IMG/VR virus record: IMGVR_UViG_3300013132_000095
Location: 1 to 41,144 of that record
DNA: 41,144 bases
Source of the DNA: a virus
Direction: 5' to 3' (one strand)
A program made the translations under genes and the position numbers. The notes beneath the pieces are model-generated. The model saw nothing but the letters and a program-made list of their open reading frames with translations, was not told the DNA's origin and ran no database searches. Shown here in pieces: positions 31,453-38,380 of this stretch (positions are counted from its first letter, which is position 1; the number at the start of each line of letters is the position of its first letter).

Positions 31453-31714
31453 TCCTATTTTAGAAGCTTGTAAAATACTTGATACTGATTATTCTGACTA
31501 CGGCGGTAAAATAACAAGATGGTTAGATCCAGATGCTGCTTATCCAGATTGCAGTTGCGGTTGTAAATATTTCAATCCATTATATAATGATCAACACGAT
31601 GGCGCTGATTTAGATTTTGGAGTGTGTTTGAATCCAAGAAGTAAAAGATATGGATTATTAACTTTTGAACATCAAGCAGGTTTTGGATGTTTTGAAGTAG
31701 AAAAATTAAGGTGA
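31433..31714 (+). CDS. Small Cys-rich putative metal-binding protein
   Basis: 93 residues. DCSCGCKYFNPL, FGVCLNPRSKRYGLLTFEHQAGFGCFE form a pattern of four or five Cys plus His that resembles the conserved motif of DUF3027-like bacterial proteins (CSxGCxxF ... WGVCxNPxSxRxGLLTFEHQG). A metal site is likely. It overlaps guaC by 20 bases and its stop codon overlaps the tRNA-Ser 5' end by 5 bases. Function unknown. Confidence 0.65.
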   Translation: MKSKKDDPILEACKILDTDYSDYGGKITRWLDPDAAYPDCSCGCKYFNPLYNDQHDGADLDFGVCLNPRSKRYGLLTFEHQAGFGCFEVEKLR

Positions 31715-31800
31715 GATGGCGGAGCGGTTTAACGCAGAGCTTTGCTAAAGCTCCGTACTTCAAAAAAGTACCGAAGGTTCAAATCCTTCTCTCACCGCCA
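31710..31800 (+). tRNA. tRNA-Ser (anticodon GCU)
   Basis: 91 bases. Acceptor GGTGAGA pairs with TCTCACC, discriminator G, CCA encoded. Anticodon stem GAGCT/AGCTC with loop TTGCTAA gives GCU (codons AGC, AGU). A long variable arm (GTACTTCAAAAAAGTAC region) confirms a class II serine tRNA; the T loop is TTCAAAT. Its first five bases overlap the end of the preceding coding region. Confidence 0.95.
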
Positions 31801-31808
31801 AATTTATT

Positions 31809-31885
31809 GGGGAGTTCGTATAATGGCTTATTACTTTCGCCTTTGAAGCGAGAAATGGGCGGTTCAATTCCACCACTCCCTGCCA
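31809..31885 (+). tRNA. tRNA-Gln (anticodon UUG)
   Basis: 77 bases. Acceptor GGGGAGT pairs with ACTCCCT (one G-T at the end), discriminator G, CCA encoded. Anticodon stem TTCGC/GCGAG with loop CTTTGAA gives UUG (codon CAA). The D arm is GTA/TAC with TAATGGCTTAT loop; the T stem GGCGG/CCACC has one C-A mismatch. It lies 8 bases after tRNA-Ser, probably on the same transcript. Confidence 0.9.
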
Positions 31886-31891
31886 ATTGAA

Positions 31892-32095
31892 ATGAATACA
31901 AAAAAAGAGCACACAATAATTCTAAGAAATTTAATCAAGGAAATTTCAACAATTAATCCTGATCAAAAAGCAAGCATCATCGTAAAAACGCTTGACAAGA
32001 TGGTCTATTCCTGCTATAGTGAGATTTATAAAATAGCAGAACAACAAAGAAAAATAATGCCCGCTAAAGATGGAAAACACGGACATTGCTGCTAA
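31892..32095 (+). CDS. Small unknown protein containing an internal promoter
   Basis: 67 residues, not recognised; mainly helical (IILRNLIKEISTINPDQKASIIVKTL), ending in a Cys/His-rich KHGHCC. It starts 6 bases after tRNA-Gln. A near-consensus sigma70 promoter lies within its codons (31992-32020) and its 3' end overlaps the DUF1289 gene by 26 bases. The overlapping signals make it a moderate-confidence gene. Confidence 0.5.
   Translation: MNTKKEHTIILRNLIKEISTINPDQKASIIVKTLDKMVYSCYSEIYKIAEQQRKIMPAKDGKHGHCC
31992..32020 (+). promoter_or_regulatory. Near-consensus sigma70 promoter, rightward
   Basis: TTGACA (31992-31997), exactly 17 bases, TATAGT (32015-32020); expected start near 32027, about 43 bases before the DUF1289 ATG. 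It has the same two hexamers and spacing as the leftward promoter at 25583. It lies inside the small ORF at 31892 and would serve the DUF1289 and phosphatase genes. Confidence 0.75.
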
Positions 32096-32234
32096 AATAA
32101 TTTCTCCTTGTATAAAAGAATGTAAAGTTAAAAATAATATCTGCATAGGTTGCGGCAGAAATTTATATCAAATTCAAAACTGGCTAAATTATTCACACGA
32201 AGTCAGAAGTCAGATAATGAAAGAGCTTTATGAA
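32070..32234 (+). CDS. DUF1289-family small zinc-binding protein
   Basis: 54 residues. SPCIKECKVKNNICIGCGRN followed by LYQIQNWLNY is the DUF1289 pattern: C-x3-C, then C-x2-C-G-R, then helix with a Trp (usually EIxxW). Four Cys should bind one zinc. The bacterial family is short and of unknown function. It overlaps the preceding small ORF by 26 bases and the following broken ORF by 4 (ATGA). Confidence 0.75.
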
Positions 32235-32385
32235 CGGCAAAGGAAGTAAACCAAGAAATTGTTTCAGCAAAGAATTTAAAAATAATTACGACGCTATAAA
32301 TTGGAGTAAAAATGAGACTAAGATCAAACGGAAAGAAGATTCTGGTATTCAGCGATCCACACCAAGAGGTGGACAAGCTGAATAA
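32231..32385 (+). pseudogene. Frameshifted small phage gene (MNGKGSKPR... / NNYDAINW...)
   Basis: ATG 32231 gives MNGKGSKPRNCFSKEFK and then drifts to a stop at 32297-32299. In the -1 frame the DNA continues NNYDAINWSKNETKIKRKED to TAA 32385. A small phage family has both parts in one chain (GKGSKPR ... EFxxNYDxIxW). The shift falls in an A run (TTTAAAATAAT) at about 32279-32283, where one extra A would restore the frame. This is either a homopolymer sequencing error or a real lesion. The restored ORF would overlap the phosphatase gene by 74 bases. Confidence 0.5.
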
Positions 32386-33088
32386 AATCATTGCCGCAGA
32401 AAGTGCGGATATTAATGTTTGCTTGGGTGATTGGTTTGATAGTTTTATTTATGATAGCGACGATGATTGTTCGAGAACCGCTAGTTTTCTAGCAGATTTT
32501 CTATCAAAACCGAACAACTATAGCCTTTGGGGGAATCATGATGTTCACTATTTCTTCAAAAGTAGCTTAATAAAATGCAGCGGCTACGAGAGAAGAAAGT
32601 GGCATCTTATCAATCAAGTTCTCGGAAAGAGGAAAGCAAATATCACAAATAAGTTCCAATGGCATATTTGGATTGAAGATTTTCTTTGTACTCATGCGGG
32701 TCTTCATCCTTTGGTTATTCCTGCTTTTTGCACTCTTGAAGAAAGATGTATTCAAAAGTATCTTGATGATGAATCAAAGATGATTACAAATCAAATTAAA
32801 GCTCAAGTTCCTTATTGGGCTTACAATGCTGGACTCTCAAGAGGCGGATCTCAAAGAGTTGGCGGCATTATTTGGCTTGATTTCGATGAAGAGTTTCAAC
32901 CTGTCGAAGGATTAAAGCAAATTGTAGGACATACATTTAGATTTAGAAGTCAACGAGTTGAATCTCACCGTTCTGAAAACTGTGAAGATTTAACTAAAGC
33001 AAATAATCTCTGTATTGATACAGGATTAAATCAGTATATTACTTTTGCTAATGGTAAGATGGAAATTAAAAATTATAATGATCTATGA
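32312..33088 (+). CDS. Calcineurin-like metallophosphoesterase
   Basis: 258 residues. KILVFSDPHQEVD (D-x-H), CLGDWFDSF (GDxxD), SLWGNHDVHY (GNHD), CTHAGLHP and IVGHTFRF (GHT) supply all the metal-binding motifs of the superfamily in order. Closest in outline to phage serine/threonine or nucleotide phosphatases; the substrate is not deducible. It starts near the end of a frameshifted small gene and overlaps the next gene by 4 bases (ATGA). A sigma70 promoter about 300 bases upstream probably serves it. Confidence 0.88.
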   Translation: MRLRSNGKKILVFSDPHQEVDKLNKIIAAESADINVCLGDWFDSFIYDSDDDCSRTASFLADFLSKPNNYSLWGNHDVHYFFKSSLIKCSGYERRKWHLINQVLGKRKANITNKFQWHIWIEDFLCTHAGLHPLVIPAFCTLEERCIQKYLDDESKMITNQIKAQVPYWAYNAGLSRGGSQRVGGIIWLDFDEEFQPVEGLKQIVGHTFRFRSQRVESHRSENCEDLTKANNLCIDTGLNQYITFANGKMEIKNYNDL

Positions 33089-33600
33089 AAGATAAAGACG
33101 GATATTTGTTGCTAGAAAAAGAATTCACTTCTCGCGGCTTTAGTTTTAAACAAGTTAAAGATTTCGGAGATGGATGGATGATCTATGAGAAATCTCATAA
33201 AAATTATAAGCATAAAAAATATGAATTGATTAGACCCAAAAGGCAAGAAGAATACGTTTTTAACGGGAAGAAAATAGAAGCAAAATGGCTTTATCCCAAC
33301 AATAATTCTTTTGGTCACACGGGTTTTGATTGTTGTTCGATGAATCATGCGGAGCAAAAGCATGAAGATATTCTAAAAAACAATCTTAAAAAAGAAGAAA
33401 TGGAAGAAATCAGAAGTGAGGAAGTAAGAATTCCCACTAGAGATTTCACTATCAAAGAGTTCATGAAGGCAAATCCTAAACTGTCTTATGGATTAGCTTA
33501 TGTTAAAGTTAAAGAATTGATAGATAATAAACAGATTAGAGTTTGCGGAGTAAAAGAAAATAAACGCGGAAGAGCAAGTAATTTATATAGTAAAAAATAA
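33085..33600 (+). CDS. Unknown protein with possible C-terminal winged helix
   Basis: 171 residues. The N-terminal part (GFSFKQVKDFGDGWMIYEKS, YELIRPKRQEEYVF) is unknown. The C-terminal 55 residues (FTIKEFMKANPKLSYGLAYVKV, KELIDNKQIRVCGVKENKRGRASNLY) read as helix-helix-helix-wing, like small phage transcription regulators. It overlaps the phosphatase gene and is closed by an intrinsic terminator, so the two form a short operon. Function uncertain. Confidence 0.6.
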   Translation: MKDKDGYLLLEKEFTSRGFSFKQVKDFGDGWMIYEKSHKNYKHKKYELIRPKRQEEYVFNGKKIEAKWLYPNNNSFGHTGFDCCSMNHAEQKHEDILKNNLKKEEMEEIRSEEVRIPTRDFTIKEFMKANPKLSYGLAYVKVKELIDNKQIRVCGVKENKRGRASNLYSKK

Positions 33601-33610
33601 AAGTGACCTC

Positions 33611-33635
33611 AAGCCGCCGAAAAGGCGGCTTTTTT
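33611..33635 (+). terminator. Intrinsic terminator after the phosphatase operon
   Basis: AAGCCGCC (33611-33618), GAAAA loop, GGCGGCTT (33624-33631), continuing into TTTT. The 8-bp stem is perfect. As at 27516, the T run is directly followed by GTGTA and an A/T-rich stretch that leads into the next start codon. Confidence 0.93.
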
Positions 33636-33649
33636 GTGTAAACATATAT

Positions 33650-34609
33650 GTGCAATTTAAAAATTTGACAGTTTTAGCTTTAGCGTTAGTATTAACAGGA
33701 TGTTTTTCTTCGTTAAGACCATCTAAAATTAATACAGATTCTCAAAAAGCACTAACAAAGCAAGAAGAAAAAGTTGATAAAATTTTAGATAAGATAGAGA
33801 CAAATGATGCTAAAAATAATATTCAAACATCAGCTTTAACTTATGGAGTTCAATATTCACTATCTCAAGTAGAAAATCCTTCTATCGAAGTTGGCACAGC
33901 GAAAGCTCTTAATGAAAGAGTTATTTCTATTATAGGATCGCCAAAATTAGACGAAGCAAAAAGAATCAAGGCGACAGTAGATTTATTAAATTCTGAAATA
34001 ATTGAAGAAAGAAAAAGGGGAGAATCATTACTCAGAGAAAGAGATGCAATAATAATAAAATTACAAAAAGAAAAAATTGATCTTGAAAAAGCTTATGACG
34101 ATCAAGTCGATGAGATGTCTGATAAAGCGAAGGAAATAGCGAAACAAGCCGATGCAAATAAGTCAGTTATAGATACAATGGGCGGTTTGATGGGTTTGAA
34201 CGCTGTATTTTGGGGATTAAAGAAATTCTTTCTTAGTTCTTTAACAGCAATAATAATTTTCTCTATACTATTTTTAATATTAAGAATTGCCGCCATGAGC
34301 AATCCATTTGCCGCCGCCGCATTTTCTATATTTAATTTACTAGGTTCGTTGTTTTTATCCCTTATCGAAGCTTTAACTCCTCAAGCTTTTGAAATGGCGA
34401 AATATGTTCCTCAAAAAATCAGTAATGAATTTAAAGATGTCTTACTCAAGATCGTTGATTCAATACAATTATTGAAAGAAAAACAAAAAGATATTCCTGA
34501 TAAAGTGTTTACTTTACAAGACGTTTTAAATAAATTTGATAAAGAAATGGATATCTCAAACAAGCAAACTGTCGAAAAAATTTTGAAAGAAGAAAAATGG
34601 AAAATGTAA
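33650..34609 (+). CDS. Lipoprotein with coiled coil and membrane segments
   Basis: 319 residues from GTG 33650. A signal peptide with lipobox LTGC (Cys18) predicts a lipid-anchored N-terminus. Residues about 105-165 are a charged coiled coil; about 193-216 (FFLSSLTAIIIFSILFLILRI) and 219-240 are hydrophobic spans; the C-terminal 70 residues are amphipathic helices. An N-terminal lipid anchor plus inner-membrane spans and a coiled coil could bridge envelope layers, so a spanin-like or envelope role is possible, but no lysis gene is nearby. It sits before the membrane PAS gene (30-base gap). Confidence 0.65.
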   Translation: MQFKNLTVLALALVLTGCFSSLRPSKINTDSQKALTKQEEKVDKILDKIETNDAKNNIQTSALTYGVQYSLSQVENPSIEVGTAKALNERVISIIGSPKLDEAKRIKATVDLLNSEIIEERKRGESLLRERDAIIIKLQKEKIDLEKAYDDQVDEMSDKAKEIAKQADANKSVIDTMGGLMGLNAVFWGLKKFFLSSLTAIIIFSILFLILRIAAMSNPFAAAAFSIFNLLGSLFLSLIEALTPQAFEMAKYVPQKISNEFKDVLLKIVDSIQLLKEKQKDIPDKVFTLQDVLNKFDKEMDISNKQTVEKILKEEKWKM

Positions 34610-34639
34610 TTTTTTTGTGTAATAATAAAATACATTCTT

Positions 34640-35230
34640 ATGGATATTAATTCAATTTCTGATTTAATAAAAAATATAAATAGTTCGTATGTAATTTTAT
34701 CTGTAATAGGTGGATATATGTTTTTAGTTTATAAAAAATTGAAACCATACACTACAATAACAGATGACATAAGTCAAATCAGGGCAGAATTAACAAGTAA
34801 CTCTGGAAAATCCTTAAAAGATCTTGTCAAAAAAATCGAAGTAGACGTAGAATCAAATACGGACCTTACAAAAACAATAATGTGTCGTCAAAGATGGATA
34901 TTAGATAATAGGAATGAACCAATATTTGAGGTTGATGAAAATGGAAATTTTACTTGGGTAAATGAAGCTTTTATAAAGTTAACTAAAAGATCATGTTATG
35001 ATTTATTGGGAAATAAGTGGAAAAATATAATATCCGAAGAAGAAAGAGATTTAATTTTCAGTCACTGGGATAAAGCAATTAAAGAGAAAAGAAATTTCGA
35101 AGAAACAATTGTGATAACAGATAAAAAAGGGCGTAGTTTTTCTGCAATGTGCATCGCTTCTATTCAAGAAGACGGAAAATATATGGGTTCTTTAACGAAT
35201 ATTGAGCAGACAAAGTCAGAAAAGTCTTGA
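34640..35230 (+). CDS. Membrane-anchored PAS-domain protein
   Basis: 196 residues. One span at about 15-32 (SYVILSVIGGYMFLVYKK), a coiled linker (38-70), then a PAS fold at 85-190: NEPIFEVDENGNFTWVNEAFIKLT, LLGNKWKNIISEEER, FEETIVITDKKGRSF and a final GKYMGSLTNI strand. No histidine kinase, GGDEF or other output domain follows, so any signal must pass through protein contact. It follows the lipoprotein gene and lies just ahead of a strong promoter. PAS proteins sense ligands, redox state or light; which one is not deducible. Confidence 0.8.
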   Translation: MDINSISDLIKNINSSYVILSVIGGYMFLVYKKLKPYTTITDDISQIRAELTSNSGKSLKDLVKKIEVDVESNTDLTKTIMCRQRWILDNRNEPIFEVDENGNFTWVNEAFIKLTKRSCYDLLGNKWKNIISEEERDLIFSHWDKAIKEKRNFEETIVITDKKGRSFSAMCIASIQEDGKYMGSLTNIEQTKSEKS

Positions 35231-35279
35231 CATCATAGATAGATCATGTATAATATCAGTGACCACAATACGGTCATTG
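35227..35279 (+). promoter_or_regulatory. Sigma70 promoter with operator-like inverted repeat
   Basis: TTGACA (35227-35232), 16 bases, TATAAT (35249-35254) preceded by TG (extended -10). The expected start is about 35261. TGACC (35260-35264) and GGTCA (35272-35276) form an inverted repeat at the start site; in RNA the arms extend to CAGUGACC/GGUCAUUG. It could be an operator or a 5' hairpin. The -35 box lies at the very end of the PAS gene. Confidence 0.8.
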
Positions 35280-35282
35280 AAA

Positions 35283-35543
35283 ATGAATACTGAAAACAAT
35301 CAAGACTCAACAAATAAGCTAGAATCACTAATTTCAAAGGCGAGCGCAGAGCAGATTGATATCCTCTGGGCTATTCTAAAGTATAAGGAAATCGGAATCT
35401 TCCGAAAGGTAAAGTGTATGTCCGCAGCACTCGGGCTTGACGCGAATAATTTTACCTCAATCTTGCCAAAGGACAACGATGGAAGAATCTTGGATTACAA
35501 GAGCCGCCATCTTATTCATGATGTCCTCATTAAGTATTCTTAA
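35283..35543 (+). CDS. Unknown small protein behind a strong promoter
   Basis: 86 residues from ATG 35283; the frame is open further upstream but that part contains the promoter. Mostly helical: LESLISKASAEQIDILWAILKYKEI, then a basic FRKVKCMSAALGLDANNF and a charged C-terminus. Codon use looks less AT-rich than neighbours. It lies 4 bases after a hairpin and overlaps the next start (TAATG). Not recognised; the strong promoter implies high or early expression. Confidence 0.65.
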   Translation: MNTENNQDSTNKLESLISKASAEQIDILWAILKYKEIGIFRKVKCMSAALGLDANNFTSILPKDNDGRILDYKSRHLIHDVLIKYS

Positions 35544-35824
35544 TGGAAGCTTTTGAGGGATCTATAGACGATCTACTTGAAAAAGTTTCTCGGTTAAGCG
35601 AAGAAGAAATAGATCAGATCGAGGCGGACGCCGAAAAGTCCGCTTCGATTTCTTTTATTTGTACACGTTGTAATTGCACAGAGGAAGAAGCTGAAGAAAT
35701 TTATGAATACATACTTGATTTAGAAATTAAAAAAGCTTTGGACGATTTGATAGAAGAAGGATTAGTAAAAATAGTTGGATATGATGAAGATGGAAATCCT
35801 TTATACGCATTAAAAAATGATTAA
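35543..35824 (+). CDS. Acidic unknown protein, possible winged helix
   Basis: 93 residues. A very acidic N-terminus (LLEKVSRLSEEEIDQIEADAE), CTRCNCTEEEAEEIYEYILDL, then LDDLIEEGLVKIVGYDEDGNPLYAL, which reads as a recognition helix plus wing. A CxxCxC cluster might bind metal. Its start overlaps the previous stop and its end overlaps the glycosyltransferase start by 8 bases. Function unknown; it could be an inhibitor or regulator. Confidence 0.6.
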   Translation: MEAFEGSIDDLLEKVSRLSEEEIDQIEADAEKSASISFICTRCNCTEEEAEEIYEYILDLEIKKALDDLIEEGLVKIVGYDEDGNPLYALKND

Positions 35825-36617
35825 TATTCTATATAGAACTTGTGAAAAAATAAATCCGACCAATGGTTCTAGACCTATTTGGTGTCAAGAAGTTGATTTC
35901 AAATATAAATGTCTTAAATCTTTAGCTTCTGGTTTGATTAAAGATCAATATAAATTTATTGTTATTGGAGATTCTCTATCTAAAAAAACGATAGAAAGAA
36001 TAAAAGAAATAGTACCGAGTGCAGAGATTAAAAATTTTGAAAATAAATTAGGTAATCAACAAAGTCTTTTTCAGTCTTATTGCGCCGCAGATTTATACTC
36101 TAATGATAATGATATTTTGTTTTTTTGCGAAGATGATTATTTTTTCTTGCCGTCTTGGATGCGGAACATGAAGTACTTCTTCGAAAACGTAGGCAAAAAA
36201 TTTCAATACTCTTTTTATCATCCAACAGATTATCCAGATCAATACAGAGATGAAAGAAATAGAAGAAGTTTTATTTATCTAAATCCAAGAGGCGGCTGGT
36301 TTCGCGAAGTTGATAGCACAACATGCACAAAAGCCTGCATAGTAAAAACCTACAAAAAATATGCGGCTTTAATGAAAGACTGCGCAGTTAGAAAAAAAAT
36401 TGGATATGATCAATTAGCTAATCCAGTTTATAACGATATCGGAGCAGATGACGGCAGATTGTCAGAAATTTTTGGGCATAAAAATAGCATGGGTTATATA
36501 AGCCTAAAACAAGAAGCAGTTTGTTTTAGTCCAATTCCCGGAGATTCTGCTCATATGCACGAAGGAACTACGAGTTATTTTATTGATTGGAAACAAGCGT
36601 ATGCAAAAATATCCTGA
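35817..36617 (+). CDS. GT-A-fold glycosyltransferase-like protein
   Basis: 266 residues. FIVIGDSLSKKTIERIKEIVP then NNDILFFCEDDYFFLPSWM gives an acidic D-x-D-type site after a Rossmann-like start; YHPTDYPDQYRD and later HMHEGTTSYF resemble phage/NCLDV glycosyltransferases of this size. It is the first of three adjacent glycosyltransferase genes. A 29-base part encoding DYPDQYRD is almost identical to one in the GT9-like gene at 16354-16382. Acceptor unknown. Confidence 0.68.
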   Translation: MINILYRTCEKINPTNGSRPIWCQEVDFKYKCLKSLASGLIKDQYKFIVIGDSLSKKTIERIKEIVPSAEIKNFENKLGNQQSLFQSYCAADLYSNDNDILFFCEDDYFFLPSWMRNMKYFFENVGKKFQYSFYHPTDYPDQYRDERNRRSFIYLNPRGGWFREVDSTTCTKACIVKTYKKYAALMKDCAVRKKIGYDQLANPVYNDIGADDGRLSEIFGHKNSMGYISLKQEAVCFSPIPGDSAHMHEGTTSYFIDWKQAYAKIS

Positions 36618-37290
36618 CATATACATAACTCATTATTCCAAATTGATAGAAAGAAAAGACAGAATTAAAAGCGATCTTTCTAATTGGCCCGCAAAAGTTC
36701 AATTTATCGAAGAATTTAACAAAGAAGAGATAACGGGAAAAATAAAAGAAAAATACAGATTAAAAGATAAAAAAGATTACATTAAAGAATTAAAAAGTCT
36801 CGCTAGAAATAACGACAATGATGATATAATATCAGATTCAGAAATATCTTTGGCGCTTAAACATTTACATGCTTATAAAAAAATAATTGACAATGAAGAA
36901 GAGTATGGTTTAATATTAGAAGATGATGCAATTCCTAAAGAAAACTTTATAGAAAAATTTGCTGATAATCTTAAAAATACCTCAATTGATTGGGATATGA
37001 TTTTTATGGGAGAAGGATGCGGCGTTAAATTTATAAAAGAAAAAATAACAAAAGGACGCCAAATAAATGAATTTTGCTATGAAGTCAAAGGAACTAATGG
37101 CACTGAAGCATATTTAATAAAAAAACAGATGGCGGAAAAATTAATAAAGAGAATGGAAAAATTTGTTTTGCCTGTTGATTGGGAAATTGAACATCAATTA
37201 CAAAATATGGATGTTAAAGTAATATGGTGGTTTCCGTCTCTTTTTTATCAAGGATCCGAAAATGGAATATATAAATCCTCACTAAGATGA
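36601..37290 (+). CDS. GT25-family (LPS-type) glycosyltransferase
   Basis: 229 residues from ATG 36601. IYITHYSKLIERKDRIKSDL is the GT25 start (xxNLxxxxxR), ISLALKHLHAYKKIIDNEEEYGLILEDDA the signature (GExxCxxSHxxxxxxI ... ILEDD), and GTEAYLIKKQMAEKLI the later conserved segment. GT25 enzymes include LOS/LPS galactosyltransferases. It overlaps the previous gene by 17 bases and lies 3 bases before the next, forming a glycosylation operon. Confidence 0.85.
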   Translation: MQKYPDIYITHYSKLIERKDRIKSDLSNWPAKVQFIEEFNKEEITGKIKEKYRLKDKKDYIKELKSLARNNDNDDIISDSEISLALKHLHAYKKIIDNEEEYGLILEDDAIPKENFIEKFADNLKNTSIDWDMIFMGEGCGVKFIKEKITKGRQINEFCYEVKGTNGTEAYLIKKQMAEKLIKRMEKFVLPVDWEIEHQLQNMDVKVIWWFPSLFYQGSENGIYKSSLR

Positions 37291-37293
37291 AAT

Positions 37294-38100
37294 ATGGACT
37301 CTAAAATAAAAGATGTAAACGTAACAGTTCTTTCTTGCGTAAAAAACTGCGCTTCACATGTCGAAGAAAGTTGTTATAGAATAAAAGAGTTTCAAAAAAT
37401 ATTTAAATCAGTTAAATTATTAATCGCCGAAAACGATTCTGTTGATAATTCCTTAGAGATAGTTAAAAAATATCTATCAGGAATAGAAAATGAAATATAT
37501 AATTTTAATGGATTAGATAAAAAAATCAAACCTAGAACTCATCGACTCGGAAGTTTGAGAAATTTTTTATATACACAAGTAAAAACAGAATATTTTATAA
37601 TGTTAGATTTTGATTCTATTTTAAAAGATTTCGACAACGAAGGATTAAAAAACTGTTTTGAATACGATACGAATGAATGGGATATGTTAGGAGCTAACTG
37701 CAATGATAGATATTACGATGTTTGGACTTTAAGAACAAAAAATCTTAACTATGATTGTTGGGATTTAATTAATCATAAAAGACAGCAAGGATTTATAGAT
37801 CAAATCAACATTCCGATCTTTATCGGAAAAAATCAAATAAAAATAAACAAGCAGGAAGAATTAATTCCTGTTGATTCTTGTTTCGGAGGTTTAGCTATTT
37901 ATAAAACAGAAGCTTTTAAAGATTGTTTTTATAGCGGGAAACCAAATGGTTGCGAATGTAAACATTTAAACGTAACAGGTTCATGCATAAATGAGATATG
38001 CGAACATGTCACGTTCAATAAAATGGGCAAAAGAAAAGGGGCAAAAATTTTTATCAACTCAAATTTAATTGTAAACTGCCAAAAAGAACATCTTCGCTGA
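37294..38100 (+). CDS. GT-A glycosyltransferase, CMT1/Anp1-like
   Basis: 268 residues. VTVLSCVKNCASHVEES, LLIAENDSVDNSLEIVKKYL and LGSLRNFLYTQVKTEYFIMLDFDSIL follow the outline of mannosyltransferase-type GT-A proteins (GT62/GT69-like): ENDSxDxT, a RxxxLRN helix and a D-x-D (DFDS). Cys-rich C-terminus (CECKHLNVTGSCINEICEH). It ends the three-gene glycosyltransferase run. The exact family is uncertain. Confidence 0.7.
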   Translation: MDSKIKDVNVTVLSCVKNCASHVEESCYRIKEFQKIFKSVKLLIAENDSVDNSLEIVKKYLSGIENEIYNFNGLDKKIKPRTHRLGSLRNFLYTQVKTEYFIMLDFDSILKDFDNEGLKNCFEYDTNEWDMLGANCNDRYYDVWTLRTKNLNYDCWDLINHKRQQGFIDQINIPIFIGKNQIKINKQEELIPVDSCFGGLAIYKTEAFKDCFYSGKPNGCECKHLNVTGSCINEICEHVTFNKMGKRKGAKIFINSNLIVNCQKEHLR

Positions 38101-38313
38101 TTATTCAGGAAGAAAAAATTTCTTAGCAGTCTTTTTTTGATGATCAACTCGTCTAGGAGCTGGTTTGATAATAATAATTTGTTGAGGACGACAGCGTGGC
38201 CCTGAGCAGGAAGGATGTTTTTGTTCTTGACGAGGTCTTGGACTTGAGCTAGGATTTCCTCCTAAAACGTTAAGAGACAGAATAATTGATGAGATAATCA
38301 GAATATTTTTCAT
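38101..38313 (-). CDS. Small secreted basic protein, opposite strand
   Basis: 70 residues from ATG 38313. A signal peptide (MKNILIISSIILSLNVLGG) is followed by a Pro/Arg/Gln-rich region with two Cys (SCSGPRC) and a basic tail. A mature exported peptide of about 50 residues is likely. It reads against its neighbours in an otherwise empty 280-base interval; TATAAT lies 3 bases before the ATG. The signal peptide is good evidence of a real gene. Function unknown. Confidence 0.6.
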   Translation of the reverse strand: MKNILIISSIILSLNVLGGNPSSSPRPRQEQKHPSCSGPRCRPQQIIIIKPAPRRVDHQKKTAKKFFLPE

Positions 38314-38380
38314 GGTATTATATTTTACATCTTTGATTTCAGATGTGAAAAACATTTACCATACCTTAACAAATCTGTCA

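Noticed and set aside
32274-32290. Programmed -1 frameshift in the small gene at 32231
   Set aside because: TTTAAAA is not in the frame needed for tandem slippage; a missing A in a homopolymer explains it more simply.
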